A stretch of 64,000 nucleotides of DNA. Origin: Spongilla lacustris. Taxonomy: Eukaryota > Porifera > Demospongiae > Spongillida > Spongillidae. The position numbers and the translations under genes were made by a program. Below, in pieces: positions 14,206 through 27,911 of this stretch; the stretch's first letter is position 1, and every line of letters starts with the position of its first letter. Location: assembly GCA_949361645.1 (NCBI GenBank), contig OX442423.1, forward strand, positions 7,239,967 through 7,303,966, read 5' to 3'. Under the pieces are notes generated by a model. It searched no databases, had not been told where the DNA came from, and saw only the letters and a list, made by a program, of their open reading frames with translations.

Positions 14206-17200
14206 CAATCAAACCCTCCATAACAGGCCCCCCCCCCCCCCCCCCCCTGAGAGCAGAATGTTCACTTAAGGCCAGCATACACGAGGAGACTTCAGGGAGA
14301 CTTGTCGCATGCAACTAAAATGAACACGGTTAAAAGTTCAGTAAACTATCAGTAAACTAAAGAATTTTTAACCATATTCATTTGAGTTGCATGTGACAAG
14401 TCACCCAGAAGTCTCCTCGTGTATGCTGGCCTTCATGTCCACTGCATATGTTAACATAAATACACACACCTGTACATCATATTGCTTCATACCTCACACA
14501 GTGACAGAATCACTAACGTGCTAACTGAACCTGCTCAATGGCCTTTAATGTCTCTACCCCTCTCCCTCCATGGCCTTTAAGGTCTCTACCCCTCTCCCTC
14601 CATGGCCTTTAATGTCTCTACCCCTCTCCCTCCATGGCCTTTAATGTCTCTACCCCTCTCCCCCCCATGGCCTTAATGTCTCTACCCCTCTCCCTCCATG
14701 GCCTTTAATGTCTCTACCCCTCTCCCTCCATGGCCTTTAATGTCTCTACCCCTCTCCCTCCATGGCTTTTAATATCTCTACCCCTCTCCCTCCATGGCCT
14801 TTAATGTCTCTACCCCTCTCCCCCCCATGGCCTTTAATGTCTCTACCCCTCTCCCCCCATGGCCTTAATGTCTCTACCCCTCTCCCTCCATGGCCTTTAA
14901 TGTCTCTACCCCTCTCCCTCCATGGCCTTAATTTCTCTACCCCTCTCCCTCCATGGCCTTAATGTCTCTACCCCTCTCCCTCCATGGCCTTTAAGGTCTC
15001 TACCCCTCTCCCTCCATGGCCTTTAATGTCTCTACCCCTCTTCCTCCATGGCCTTAATGTCTCTACCCCTCTCCCTCCATGGCCTTAATGTCTCTACCCC
15101 TCTCCCTCCATGGCCTTTAATGTCTCTACCCCTCTCCCTCCATGGCCTTTAATGTCTCTACCCCTCTCCCTCCATGGCCTTTAATGTCTCTACCCCCTCT
15201 CCCCCCATGGCCTTAATGTCTCTACCCCTCTCCCTCCATGGCCTTTAAGGTCTCTACCCCTCTCCCTCCATGGCCTTTAATGTCTCTACCCCTCTCCCTC
15301 CATGGCCTTTAATGTCTCTACCCCTCTCCCTCCATGGCCTTTAATGTCTCTACCCCTCTCCCTCCATGGCCTTTAATGTCTCTACCCCTCTCCCTCCATG
15401 GCCTTTAATGTCTCTACCCCTCTCCCTCCATGGCCTTAATTTCTCTACCCCTCTCCCTCCATGGCCTTAATGTCTCTACCCCTCTCCCTCCATGGCCTTT
15501 AAGGTCTCTACCCCTCTCCCTCCATGGCCTTTAATGTCTCTACCCCTCTTCCTCCATGGCCTTAATGTCTCTACCCCTCTCCCTCCATGGCCTTAATGTC
15601 TCTACCCCTCTCCCTCCATGGCCTTTAATGTCTCTACCCCTCTCCCTCCATGGCCTTTAATGTCTCTACCCCTCTCCCTCCATGGCCTTTAATGTCTCTA
15701 CCCCTCTCCCCCCATGGCCTTAATGTCTCTACCCCTCTCCCTCCATGGCCTTTAAGGTCTCTACCCCTCTCCCTCCATGGCCTTTAATGTCTCTACCCCT
15801 CTCCCTCCATGGCCTTTAATGTCTCTACCCCTCTCCCTCCATGGCCTTTAATGTCTCTACCCCTCTCCCTCCATGGCCTTTAATGTCTCTACCCCTCTCC
15901 CTCCATGGCCTTTAATGTCTCTACCCCTCTCCCTCCATGGCCTTTAATGTCTCTACCCCTCTCCCTCCATGGCCTTTAAGGTCTCTACCCCTCTCCCTCC
16001 ATGGCCTTTAATGTCTCTACCCCTCTCCCTCCATGGCCTTTAATGTCTCTATCCCTCTCCCTCCATGGCCTTTAATGTCTCTACCCCTCTCCCTCCATGG
16101 CCTTTAATGTCACTACCCCTCTCCCTCCATGGCCTTTAATGTCTCTACCCCTCTCCCTCCATGGCCTTAATGTCTCTACCTCCCCCCAAAACATCACATA
16201 CAGAATGGATGGGTGTGAGGCGACTCACCGTTGAGGGGCAGTCCCCTTTTCCCAGCTTGGAGGCTTCTGTTGCCACGGCGACAACCATGTCGGGGGCCGA
16301 GACCTGCTCAAACAGCCTCATCACTTTGATGTAGTACTGCATCAGGGGGTCATCGTCCCTATCCCCTACGGCCTCTCCGACGATATTACAAAGCAGAGGC
16401 TCAGCTAGAAAGAAGGGAGATATTTCTGCTCTCAATGTGCAACCGTGGTAACCACATCTGACAACATTACCATCATCACAAACTATCTTCATTGCATATA
16501 TACCAAAGTGTGTGACCAAGGAGAACAGACCATTGGCTTTACCCAGCCCCACCCCTCACCCTAACATTACCCCAGGCCCCACCCCTCACCCTAACATTAC
16601 CAGCCCCACCCCTTATCCTAACATTACCCAGCCCCACCCCTCACCCTAACATTACCCAGCCCCACCCCTTATCCTTACATTACCCAGCCCCACCCCTCAC
16701 CCTTAACATTACCCAGCCCCACCCCTTATCCTTACATTACCCAGCCCCACCCCTCACCCTAATATTACCCAGCCCCACCCCTTATCCTAACATTACCCAG
16801 CCACACCCCTCACCCTAATATTACCCAGCCACACCCCTTATCCTAATATTACCCAGCCCCACCCCTTATCCTAACATTACCCAGCCCCACCCCTTATCCT
16901 AACATTACCCAGCCACACCCCTCACCCTAATATTACCCAGCCACACCCCTTATCCTAATATTACCCAGCCACACCCCTCACCCTAATATTACCCAGCCAC
17001 ACCCCTTATCCTAACATTACCCAGCCCCACCCCTTATCCTAACATTACCCAGCCCCACCCCTCACCCTAATATTAAATGCAAATGTACCCCCAAAAATCA
17101 AAAACATCCCTACTGGTCACAAACATCCCTACTGGTCACAAACATCCCTACTGGTCACAAACAATGACCACCATTGATTGTAACAATCTCCTCATCTTGC

Positions 17201-18270
17201 TCCACTTACTTAGGCAAAGCGATGCCTGATGGAAGCAGGTCAAGGCCTTTGAGAGCTCCCCCGTTGCAATCAAACACTGGCCCAACAGGAACTTCCTTGA
17301 ACTCTGGTATCCAGTGTGGTCTGTGTGCTCCAGTAGGTTGCAGTACTCCTGGGTGCAAATACAGGTGCACCCAGGGGGCACATGTAGCCATTGGCAAGGG
17401 ATGAATGTGGGGAATGAAGAATGAAGGGGGGGGGGGTGGGGGGGGGGGGGGTTAGATGCAAGACTAGCCACACATGAAATTGTGTATATGCATTGACCTC
17501 ATGACTGCTTCATGGTCACACAATCCCGTGCCTCCTCAAACCCCTCACCTACATGTACATGTAACTCCCCCCCCACACACCCAAAAGGTCCCCACACCCC
17601 CTTGCTGCAACACTGAAGATTGTTGCAACGAAATGGGCACACACATTTCGTTTGGGGGAGACACACAAGAACATGCCCATGGTTACCAAACAACATGCCC
17701 ATGGTTACAAAACAACATGCCCATGGTTACAAAACAACATGCCCATGGTTACCAAACGCCATGGCCATGGTTACCAAACAACATGCCCGTGGTTACCAAA
17801 CACCATGCCCGTGGTTACCAAACACCATATACACACACATGTACACACAATGCCTGTGATACATGTATGTGCACGTGCACATCCACACACACTCATGCAC
17901 ATGCAAAAAAACAAAAACAAACAAACAAACAAACAAACAAACAAACAAACAAACAAACAAACAAACAAACAAACAAACAAACAAACAAACAAACAAACAA
18001 ACAAACAAACAGTAGATCTACATGTACATGTACCTGCAGATGGAGGTACTGGCAGTTGGACAACATGAACTCGCACACCTTGACAGATGAAGATGGAGGC
18101 CAACTAACAGCAAAGTTAAAGTCCACAACGACTGAGATGTGATGAGACCAAACAGTACATGCACATTGATGTTTGCAACCATATGTGACCCAGTATGGTT
18201 TCTGACACTGTGTTTATGTGTATGCGTGTGTGTTTGTGTATACATGTGTGTATGTGTGTGTGTGCATGCG

Positions 18271-18301
<31 letters not shown>

Positions 18302-18335
18302 TGTGCATGCGTGTGTGGTGTGTGTGTATGTGGTG

Positions 18336-18366
<31 letters not shown>

Positions 18367-18440
18367 TGTGTGTGCGTGTGTGTGTGTGTGCGTGTGTGTG
18401 CGTGTGTGTGTGTGGTGTGTGTGTGTGTGCATGCGTGTGT

Positions 18441-18538
<98 letters not shown>

Positions 18539-21500
18539 GTAGTCCCAGTTCAGCTACATGCACAGCCTTGTAGTCCACACTATGAATGTACATGTATGTG
18601 GTATGGTTAACAATTAACCAGTTGCTTGTTCAGTGCCATAAACACATGCACACTACTAAGTGTAGTGCAACCAAATTCTAAACAGAGCACACCAGCTGCA
18701 AGGAAGGGATACAGCTGGTGCAGAGCCAGGGACAGCATTCGAGGCAGCGTGCGAAGCCAGGCCGGATGAAGAGTGGTCGAGGGAGGGAAGAGCCTCTGCT
18801 TAAGCAGAGATGCCCTCAGTTCCCTCCCTCCTTCGGCAACCAGGTACAGCTCAGCCAGAGTGGAGGAGGAGGGGGCTGAAAAAGCAAAGGGAAGGAGGGA
18901 GGGAGGGAGGGAGGGAGGGAGGGAGGGAGGGAGGGAGGGAGGGAGGGAGGGAGGGAGGGAGGGAGGGAGGGAGGGAGGGAGGGAGGGAGGGAGGGAGGGA
19001 GGGAGGGAGGGGAGGGAGGGAGGGAGGGAGGGAGGGAGGGAGGGAGGGAGGGAGGGAGGGAGGGAGGGAGGGAGGGAGGGAGGGAGGGACGGGGAGAGGG
19101 AGAGAGAGAGAGTGGGAGAGAGAGAATGGAGAGTGAAAGTTTTCGTATATAAAGGGAGAGAGAAAGCTGTCATACATACTTGTACATGCAAGCACAGTTC
19201 CGTGAATCATGATACATGCACATGTACACGTACATGTAGATAACCTCAGAACCAGGTGAGCCAGAGGCAAGCCAATGCAACCGACCACACATTAATTCAG
19301 GCTACACTCATGTTACACAGTGTTACACAGTCATGAGTACATGTATGTTCAGCACCCAAAGTACATGTACATGCATGCACTTGTATACAGTTTCTTTACC
19401 TACACGTACATGTACATGTACATAATATGTCAGCAGTTTAACAACTTGACGGATGCTTAGATGATGGATGCCTAGATGATGGATGCTTACATATTAAGTC
19501 ATTGCTCTCACCTGACAGCCTGCTATGTGCAGCGGACTGTACTCCCGAGATCTCCAGTGATGCAAGCTGCTTGAGACTGAATTCACTAGAGGAATACATG
19601 TACAAACATTTGGTTAAAAAAAGATCTATACACACATGTAGCTTCTTCTTGAAACTGCTACACAATAAATCTGCACGGTTACAAGCTCTTCTAATTGAAG
19701 CACACAGCACCAGCTAGCGTTCTAACCTGGAACATGCAGTAATGCATAACGGTTGACTTCGTTGATCAGAAATGATAATAATCATTTTCCTGACCTTGGT
19801 CAGGATTTGCTTGCATCAAATGTACATGATGAAACAGATCCTAATGCCTCCTCTTATATAAGATAAGGAATGTGATTGTAAGGCTTCAGAAGCTTTGAAC
19901 TTTCATGTAATTTGACTCATATACATGCACATGTAGTGGTGCTATCAGATTAATCTCAAATTCCTCATCTTTACTGTGAGATGGGCCTATTGAGCAAATC
20001 AACCCAAAAGGTCGGGAAAATTATTCCCCCCCCCCCCCCCCGCCCTTGATAGTGCACCATAACGGCCCACTCACAATGCACTGTTTGGTGCTTGTACGAC
20101 GCTCCTAGTCAACATCCAATGGAGTATGTGGTAACGGTGGACAAGGTCGGTGAACGAAGAAAAGTAAGACTTTCTTGAAGAAGCATCCTGGAGGTTTGCA
20201 CACTGCATGTGTGCGTACGTGTGGATGTGTGTGTGTACATACATGTAAGGAAACACAACTTACTACATAAGAATACCATTTGCTAACCAAATACCAACAG
20301 ATCCGTAACAATTTTTTGGCCCGCCACAAAAAGTCAATTCAAAATATGCATAGAAAGTCACTTCTACATGTACCTGGTACCCATCTTCCAAACCCTTTCT
20401 CCCTCAAAGCAACCCCTCTCTACCAAAGCAACCCCTTCTCTGCCAAACCAACCCCTTCTACCCCAAACCAACCCCTTCTCTCTCCCAAAGCAACCCCTTC
20501 CCTCCCCTTGCCCACCTGGACCATCTTCTCGTGCACTATGATGGAGAGGAGGATGAGGATGTCCCTGCAGAGCAGCAGGCGACTGTGGCTGGTCTCCACC
20601 AGGCAGGCAGCCAGGACCAGTGTGGCGGTGTGCCCTGCAAGGAGCTGAGAGGTGGCCAGCTGCATCCCAGAGTCAGGTTCTTTGGGTACACACAGAGAGA
20701 AAAAAGAAAACACATCACCAACGGAGAGCACATGGTACACACACACCACATGGTACACACACACCACATGGTACACACGCATCACATCACAACATACAGC
20801 ACACATACACCACAACATACAGCCCACACAATTCACAACATACAACACACACATCACAACATACAGTACACACACACCACAGTATACAGCACACACATCA
20901 CAACATACATGTACATGTACAACACACACAGCACAACATACAGCACACATACACCACAACATACAGCACACACAATTCACAACACACATCACAACATACA
21001 CACACACACATCACAACATACAGTACACACACCCCAACATACAGCACACACCACTGAGCATATGGCACACACACTTTAAGGGTCTGGGGACCTTGATTAA
21101 TTACATCACACATTGCTATGAATCAGTTGTTGGTGGCACAACACAGCAGAAGAGAAGGAACGATATGTTTTCCCCAACCCCTTCGTAAAGTACAGCCATG
21201 AAAGCTATTGGCTGATTCCAGGCACAGCATGTTATAAGACTATTATTAAAAACATCATGCAGTTATGCGCCTTTCCATCAAAGGTTATACAGATGTATAT
21301 CCAACCAGGAGGGATATACAGTGCAAGCCATACGAGTCTGGGAACCTGTATAAATATCACGAGAATACCTGCACAAGCTGTATCCATGAATGCACCCCAT
21401 AGAATTCCCAACATACCTTAGCCAAATACAGCAAACAACAAGTACACAATAAAATGAAATGTCTTGGAAGACAAAAAAAAGAAAAGAGAAGCCTTGTTCA

Positions 21501-22082
21501 GGCTTGTGGTGAGTACTAATGGTAGAATTGCTACTGCACTTGTTTACAACTAGATTATACACATTACTGTGGCTTTTAAGTACACATGTACATGTCCATG
21601 TCCACCACAGTAATGTGCGCACACACACGTAGAAACCATGGAAACAACTCCCCACCCCTCCTCACCACCTTCATCCCCTTCCCCCACAGCACTGGACACA
21701 TCCAGTGCCCTGCACAGCCACTCCAGCACGGACTCAAGGTCATTCACACTATGAAGCCTGAGGGCAGAAATGTTACCAGGTCACGCAGGCAGCTGCTACA
21801 CAATGCCTCTATCCAGCTGCAAGCTTACTTGTCCTTCATAGTCAGCAGAAATACATCAGATATTGAAATTTTCCTTTGCAAATAGAACAAGAAATTTTGC
21901 ATAATATTCAATCATACATGTACGCGAAAGAATGGTATAAACATTCATTTAAACAGGAGTACATGTATGTGGAAAAAATTACACTACATGTACAGTACAC
22001 CTGTATTCATTTATGGGCTCACAGCATTACTGTGGGTCTCTACTACTTCACTTGTGGTCACATGACTTATTCACTTACCCAA

Positions 22083-22156
<74 letters not shown>

Positions 22157-25100
22157 TATGATTATACATGGTTTTGTAGTTTATATAACCACACGCACAC
22201 AAGCACCCCCTCCCTCCCCACACACACAGTGAAGCTTTGGACTATACATGTACATGTGTATTGCCCAGACAGAGCTTCACCCATTTCAAGCACCCACCAC
22301 AAAACCACCCACAACGATAACCTTACTCGCTGCTGATGGCTTCTGTTAGTTCTCTGGCCAGCGTCCCAGCATCAGTACACTGACAGAGATCCTCCAGAAA
22401 ACTCTCAAGGGTGTTGGCATCCAGCTACAATGTACAGAGAGGGAAATCACAAGTAAGCCACCCGTAACAACGAAGCTGTTCCAGCAGACATACCTCCTGG
22501 CCCAAATGCCTGACACACTCAAGGAAGAGGGACAGGTCGTTAGCAAGACCTTCATCTAGAAATTGGGGAAGGAAAGAAGGAAATGGATGGTTATACACAA
22601 GTAGACAGTACTCCTTCCCCTCTCCTCTCCCTTCTCCTTCCCCCTCTCTTCTCCCTCCTTCCCCTCTCCCCTCCCTCTCTTCTCCCCCCTTCCTCTCTCC
22701 CCTCCCTCTCTTCTCCCTCCTTCCTCTCTCCCCTCCCTCCTTCCCCCTCCTTCCCCTCCCCTCTCCCTCTCTTCTCTCTCCTTCCCCTCTCCCCTCCCTC
22801 TCTTCACCTTCCTTCCCCTCTCTTCTCCCTCCTCCCTCTCTCCCCTCTGTCCTCCAAACACATGCATTGTCTGCATTATCACAATAACTGTGATAATAGC
22901 AGCTTTAGGATTAAAGGAAGTTGGGTAAAAATGCCCGGGTAAGTGATTCCCACCCAGGATACCCCTCCCTCTCCAGACATTGCACTTTCCCTATTGCAGA
23001 CGAGGGGATACAGCAAAGTCATTGCATGTACACGGCCATCTGATTTTGTGTGTGGTTGCTTGGGAGGGGCCATTTTAACTGCTATATTAGTTGTCCAATT
23101 CTTAGTAGACAATAGAGCTGCATCACTTGTCTTTTATATTTGGTATATCCAGGGCAACACATAACCAAGAATGGAAGGCGCTTACCTTGAACCCGTTCAG
23201 ACAGTGGTGCCATATCTTTCCACAGGGCTACAAGTGTCCCAAGAGGTTCTTCCAAGATTACAAATGAAAAGCAATCCTGGTATTGGAATTAGAACTATCG
23301 ACCTCATCATGTGTACATGTATGCACACATACATGTACAACACACAAAAACATATACAGTAACATAAACATGTACATGTACATGTACATGTACATGTACA
23401 TGTACATGTACATGTACATGTACGTAAACACACATATACACATGTACTTATACACAAATGTACACACACATGTATACATGCAAATACATGTACACACATT
23501 TATACATGCATACACATGAACCCCTCGGCCTCCCAATTCTGTGATGCCCTTGCCTTCTTGATCAGACAGACTGCACCAGTAGAGGGGTCTTGAAATACTC
23601 CAAGTGGTTTCGTTATCTCCTGTGATTTAGAACAAGATGACCAGTCTGGACACTGGCTCCAATATAACACCCACCTCAGTGGATGCACCAATATTACACC
23701 CCCTCAATGGATGCACCAATATAAACCCTATATAAACCCCCTCAATGGATGCACCAACATTACACCCCCTCAATGGATGCACCAATATTATACCCCCCTC
23801 AATGGATGCACCAATATTACACCCCCTCAATGGATGCACCAATATTACACCCCCTCAATGGACGCACCAATATTACACCCCCTCTCAATGGATGCACCAA
23901 TATTACATCCCCTCAATGGACGCACCAATATTATACCCCCCTCAATGGATGCACCAATATTACACCCCCCTCAATGGACGCACCAATATTACACCCCCTC
24001 AATGGATGCACCAATATAAACCCAATATAAACCCCCTCAATGGATGCACCAACATTACACCCCCTCAATGGATGCACCAATATTATACCCCCCTCAATGG
24101 ATGCACCAATATTACACCCCCTCAATGGATGCACCAATATTACACCCCCTCAATGGACGCACCAATATTACACCTACCCCCCTCAATGGATGCACCAATA
24201 TTACACCCCCCTCAATGGATGCACCAATATTACACCCCCCTCAATGGACGCACCAATATAACACCCCCTCAATGGATGCCCCAATATAACACCCCCCTCA
24301 ATGGATGCCCCAATATAACACCCCCTCTCAATGGATGCACCAATATTACACCCATACCACCATGTACCTTGTGATACTGGAGGCAGTGTGAGTAGAACTT
24401 GTCCCAACAGGTCAGCTGCAGGCTCCTGTATTCATCGCTCCTCAGTTCACTAGAGGTCGCTGACTGAACCACCTACAGAAGAAGCAGGAAGATGGACTGT
24501 TCAGGTACATGTAACGCTGAGAACGTATGCAGAGTGCAGACAAATGTTCAGCTTCCAACCCACCCACTTTCCCACCCTACGCCCAAAACTAAGTTGCCAA
24601 AACAAAGGTACATGTATGTAACCAAGCCCAGAGCAGTGTAGACTGCAACAAGGATGTATTCACACCATATACAGTACTTAGCATTACTCCCACCTGTGGA
24701 ATTAGGAGGTGGGAAAGAGAGTGGGTTCAAAGGCCAAGTCGCATTTGGTTTTACCACAACTTATAATGGTGCATCCACTGAGGTGGGTGTAATATTGGTA
24801 CATCCATTGAGGTGGTTAATAAACTCATACATTTTGTGACGGGGGTAGAAGGGGGTGAGGTAAAATGACAATTCCTTCGTCGTCTCTACATGTACATGTA
24901 CTTCCAATCATCTGTGAACACATTGAGCCAGGAACAGCTGCAATGCCTCATTTTATGGGCCGCCTATAATGATGCACTTAGCAACAAAGGATATGTTCTT
25001 TTTAAACATACCACCTACAGCTTTGTGGACCCGAGCGTGTGCTAACCACAATAGGAGCATGTGGCAATAAGCAAAGCAGAAGGGTAAAATCATATCAGGT

Positions 25101-27866
25101 CAATAAGAAAAAAAGATGACATCTTCAAATCCTCTACAAACTTTACCCACTAAATGAGGTCATTGTCTAGTATATACTCACATTTATACTTTATCCAAAG
25201 ATCAAACCACTTTTGAAATATGTGGGTTCAAAGTTTTGACCCTTTGTATAAACAAATCACAACATTGGGGGCGTTTCTCTCTATAACTCAAGTTGACTTT
25301 ACAGTAATAAAATAACCACTGTATTGAGGGATACTATAACCCACCTAGTACATAACTTAACACAATAATTGGACGTTTAGTTATTAATTATTGGTTTATT
25401 GCAAAAAGAAGGGTAAAATGTTTAATTTTTAATTCTCAAAAAGTATATTGCAATATTAAAAAAAAAATGCAATGAATGGGTTAATGGATGATTGTACAAT
25501 TAATATGGTAACATTTGTGTTGGACTTCAAAGGTTTTGTATGGAAAATATTCGAAAAACATAAGAGTACATTTGTTAACATGATTTGGTTTGAACAGCTG
25601 ACCACAAAATTTACACAAGCATTACGTAATATGATGTGTTCAACAATACTCTACAAATCCTTTAGTAAAAGTGTAGCTTGCACTGGGAATGTTGTACACT
25701 CAACCCGTGGATGTAATTGGGCTGGTCTTTATTAAAACTTGGGCACAGTTAATCACTAGTTCATCTAGCCTATGTGGAAAAGAAAATAACAGAGAAGGTC
25801 CAGCAGGATGAAAAAATCGAACTTTCAATTCCTCCTGGGCATTGTATTTTTCCATCACCAAAGCCAGCCACCATCTGGAGTCGTATGCACGGATAATATA
25901 GCCATGTATGTCCTCCATAGCAAGGAGATCCCTGTTGGAGGAAAACCCTGACTATTTCACTTGCAGGACAGCAAGTGCAGACCTTCACAAGTTTCTAACT
26001 TGTTGATCTTGTCATGTTACATTACTACAGCCGACTATGAAGCTGAGAAAATTATCCTTTGAAAACAATTGGAATCTGCAATAACTATTGTTGGTACACA
26101 CTCCTTTCATGCATACTATCCTATGCATGACAAGACCAACAAGTTAGAAACTTGTGAAGGTCTGCTCTTGCTGTCCTGCAAGTGAAATAGTCAGGGTTTT
26201 CCTCCAACAGGGATCTCCTTGCTATGGAGGACATACATGGCTATATTATCCGTGCATACGTCTCCAGATGGTGGCTGGCTTTGGTGATGGAAAAATACAA
26301 TGCCCAGGAGGAATTGAAAGTTCGATTTTTTCATCCTGCTGGACCTTCTCTGTTATTTTCTTTTCCACATAGGCTAGATGAACTAGTGATTAACTGTGCC
26401 CAAGTTTTAATAAAGACCAGCCCAATTACATCCACGGGTTGAGTGTACAACATTCCCAGTGCAGATGGGCTGCAAGCTACACTTTTACTAAAGGATTTGT
26501 AGAGTATTGTTGAACACATCATATTACGTAATGCTTGTGTAAATTTTGTGGTCAGCTGTTCAAACCAAATCATGTTAACAAATGTACTCTTATGTTTTTC
26601 GAATATTTTCCATACAAAACCTTTGAAGTCCAACACAAATGTTACCATATTAATTGTACAATCATCCATTAACCCATTCATTGCATTTTTTTTTTAATAT
26701 TGCAATATACTTTTTGAGAATTAAAAATTAAACATTTTACCCTTCTTTTTGCAATAAACCAATAATTAATAACTAAACGTCCAATTATTGTGTTAAGTTA
26801 TGTACTAGGTGGGTTATAGTATCCCTCAATACAGTGGTTATTTTATTACTGTAAAGTCAACTTGAGTTATAGAGAGAAACGCCCCCAATGTTGTGATTTG
26901 TTTATACAAAGGGTCAAAACTTTGAACCCACATATTTCAAAAGTGGTTTGATCTTTGGATAAAGTATAAATGTGAGTATATACTAGACAATGACCTCATT
27001 TAGTGGGTAAAGTTTGTAGAGGATTTGAAGATGTCATCTTTTTTTCTTATTGACCTGATATGATTTTACCCAGAAACATAAAACACCACATGAAAGTTGC
27101 TTAGATACCGACATGGCCGAGTTGATGTAAAGGCAGAGATTTGGTAACAATTTCCCCAACAATACACCACAGATTAGACTTGTATACAGTAATTCAAACA
27201 TTTTTGTGTGACAAATAATTAATTAGGTGGGGCAGGAAAGTACCTACTGTGCACCCACTTCATTGACATTGTTCACAGTGATTATATTCCTCGAGCCAAA
27301 ATAATTAGGACACTTGCGTCTGCCTTATGATGGAGGCTGTGGATAATGATAAGACACAATCGATCACTTTCACACACAGCAGAGCCACCACCTTTTTAAA
27401 GGCAGTACAGGCATTTTAGAAAGTACATATATTCTTTATCATAAGACCATTTAGCGGTGTGTACATCCATGAACCAGTAGCTGTTTTATTTCATAGTGCA
27501 GTTGTTCGTACCTGTGGATTATCTATATCTTAATGCTAGTCCTCCTCCCCATATCTGCTACCTCCTCCCCATGCCCAGTATTCCTCCTCCCCATGCCCAG
27601 TATTCCTCCTCCCCATGCGTTTTGGGGCATAAGGTGTAGGCAGTGGCTAGTCAATTGTGTTTGTGTTACAAGGGCGAGTAAGTCAGTGTCCTACGGTAAT
27701 GTTTACATGTAAGTGGTTGGTCAGGGTAGAAGCCTGAAGGATGCTGCTGCCCAAGTGAAACCATGAGTGCTGAGTGGTGTGTGTGGTTTGTGGGTGAGTG
27801 CTGGTGTGTGTGGTTTGTGGGTGAGTGCTTAGGTGATGTGTGTGGTTTGTGGGTGAGTGCTTAGTT

Positions 27867-27911
<45 letters not shown>

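Larger units (their letters stand above)
25082..27071. mobile_element. 2-kb near-perfect palindromic element with 4-bp target duplication AGAA
   Basis: The arms, 25082-26016 and 26126-27071, are inverted copies with only a few differences, including 11-12 extra bases in the right arm near 26462. A 109-bp spacer separates them. The terminus is GGGTAAAATCATATCAGG on both sides, flanked by AGAA at 25078-25081 and 27072-27075. Each arm carries coding-like sequence. No transposase is seen. The class is uncertain; 4-bp duplications are known for piggyBac (TTAA only) and Sola-type elements among others. Confidence 0.92.

Noticed and set aside
17474..18142. 222-codon plus-strand frame with HGYQT and KQTN repeats
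   Set aside because: It crosses a 22-bp minisatellite, a CAAA run and a NUP160 exon on the opposite strand; low-complexity artefact.
18607..19288. Frames with (PPSLPPSL)n or (GREGGREG)n
   Set aside because: These arise from the (GGGA)n tract. Only 18693-18875 on the minus strand is a genuine exon.
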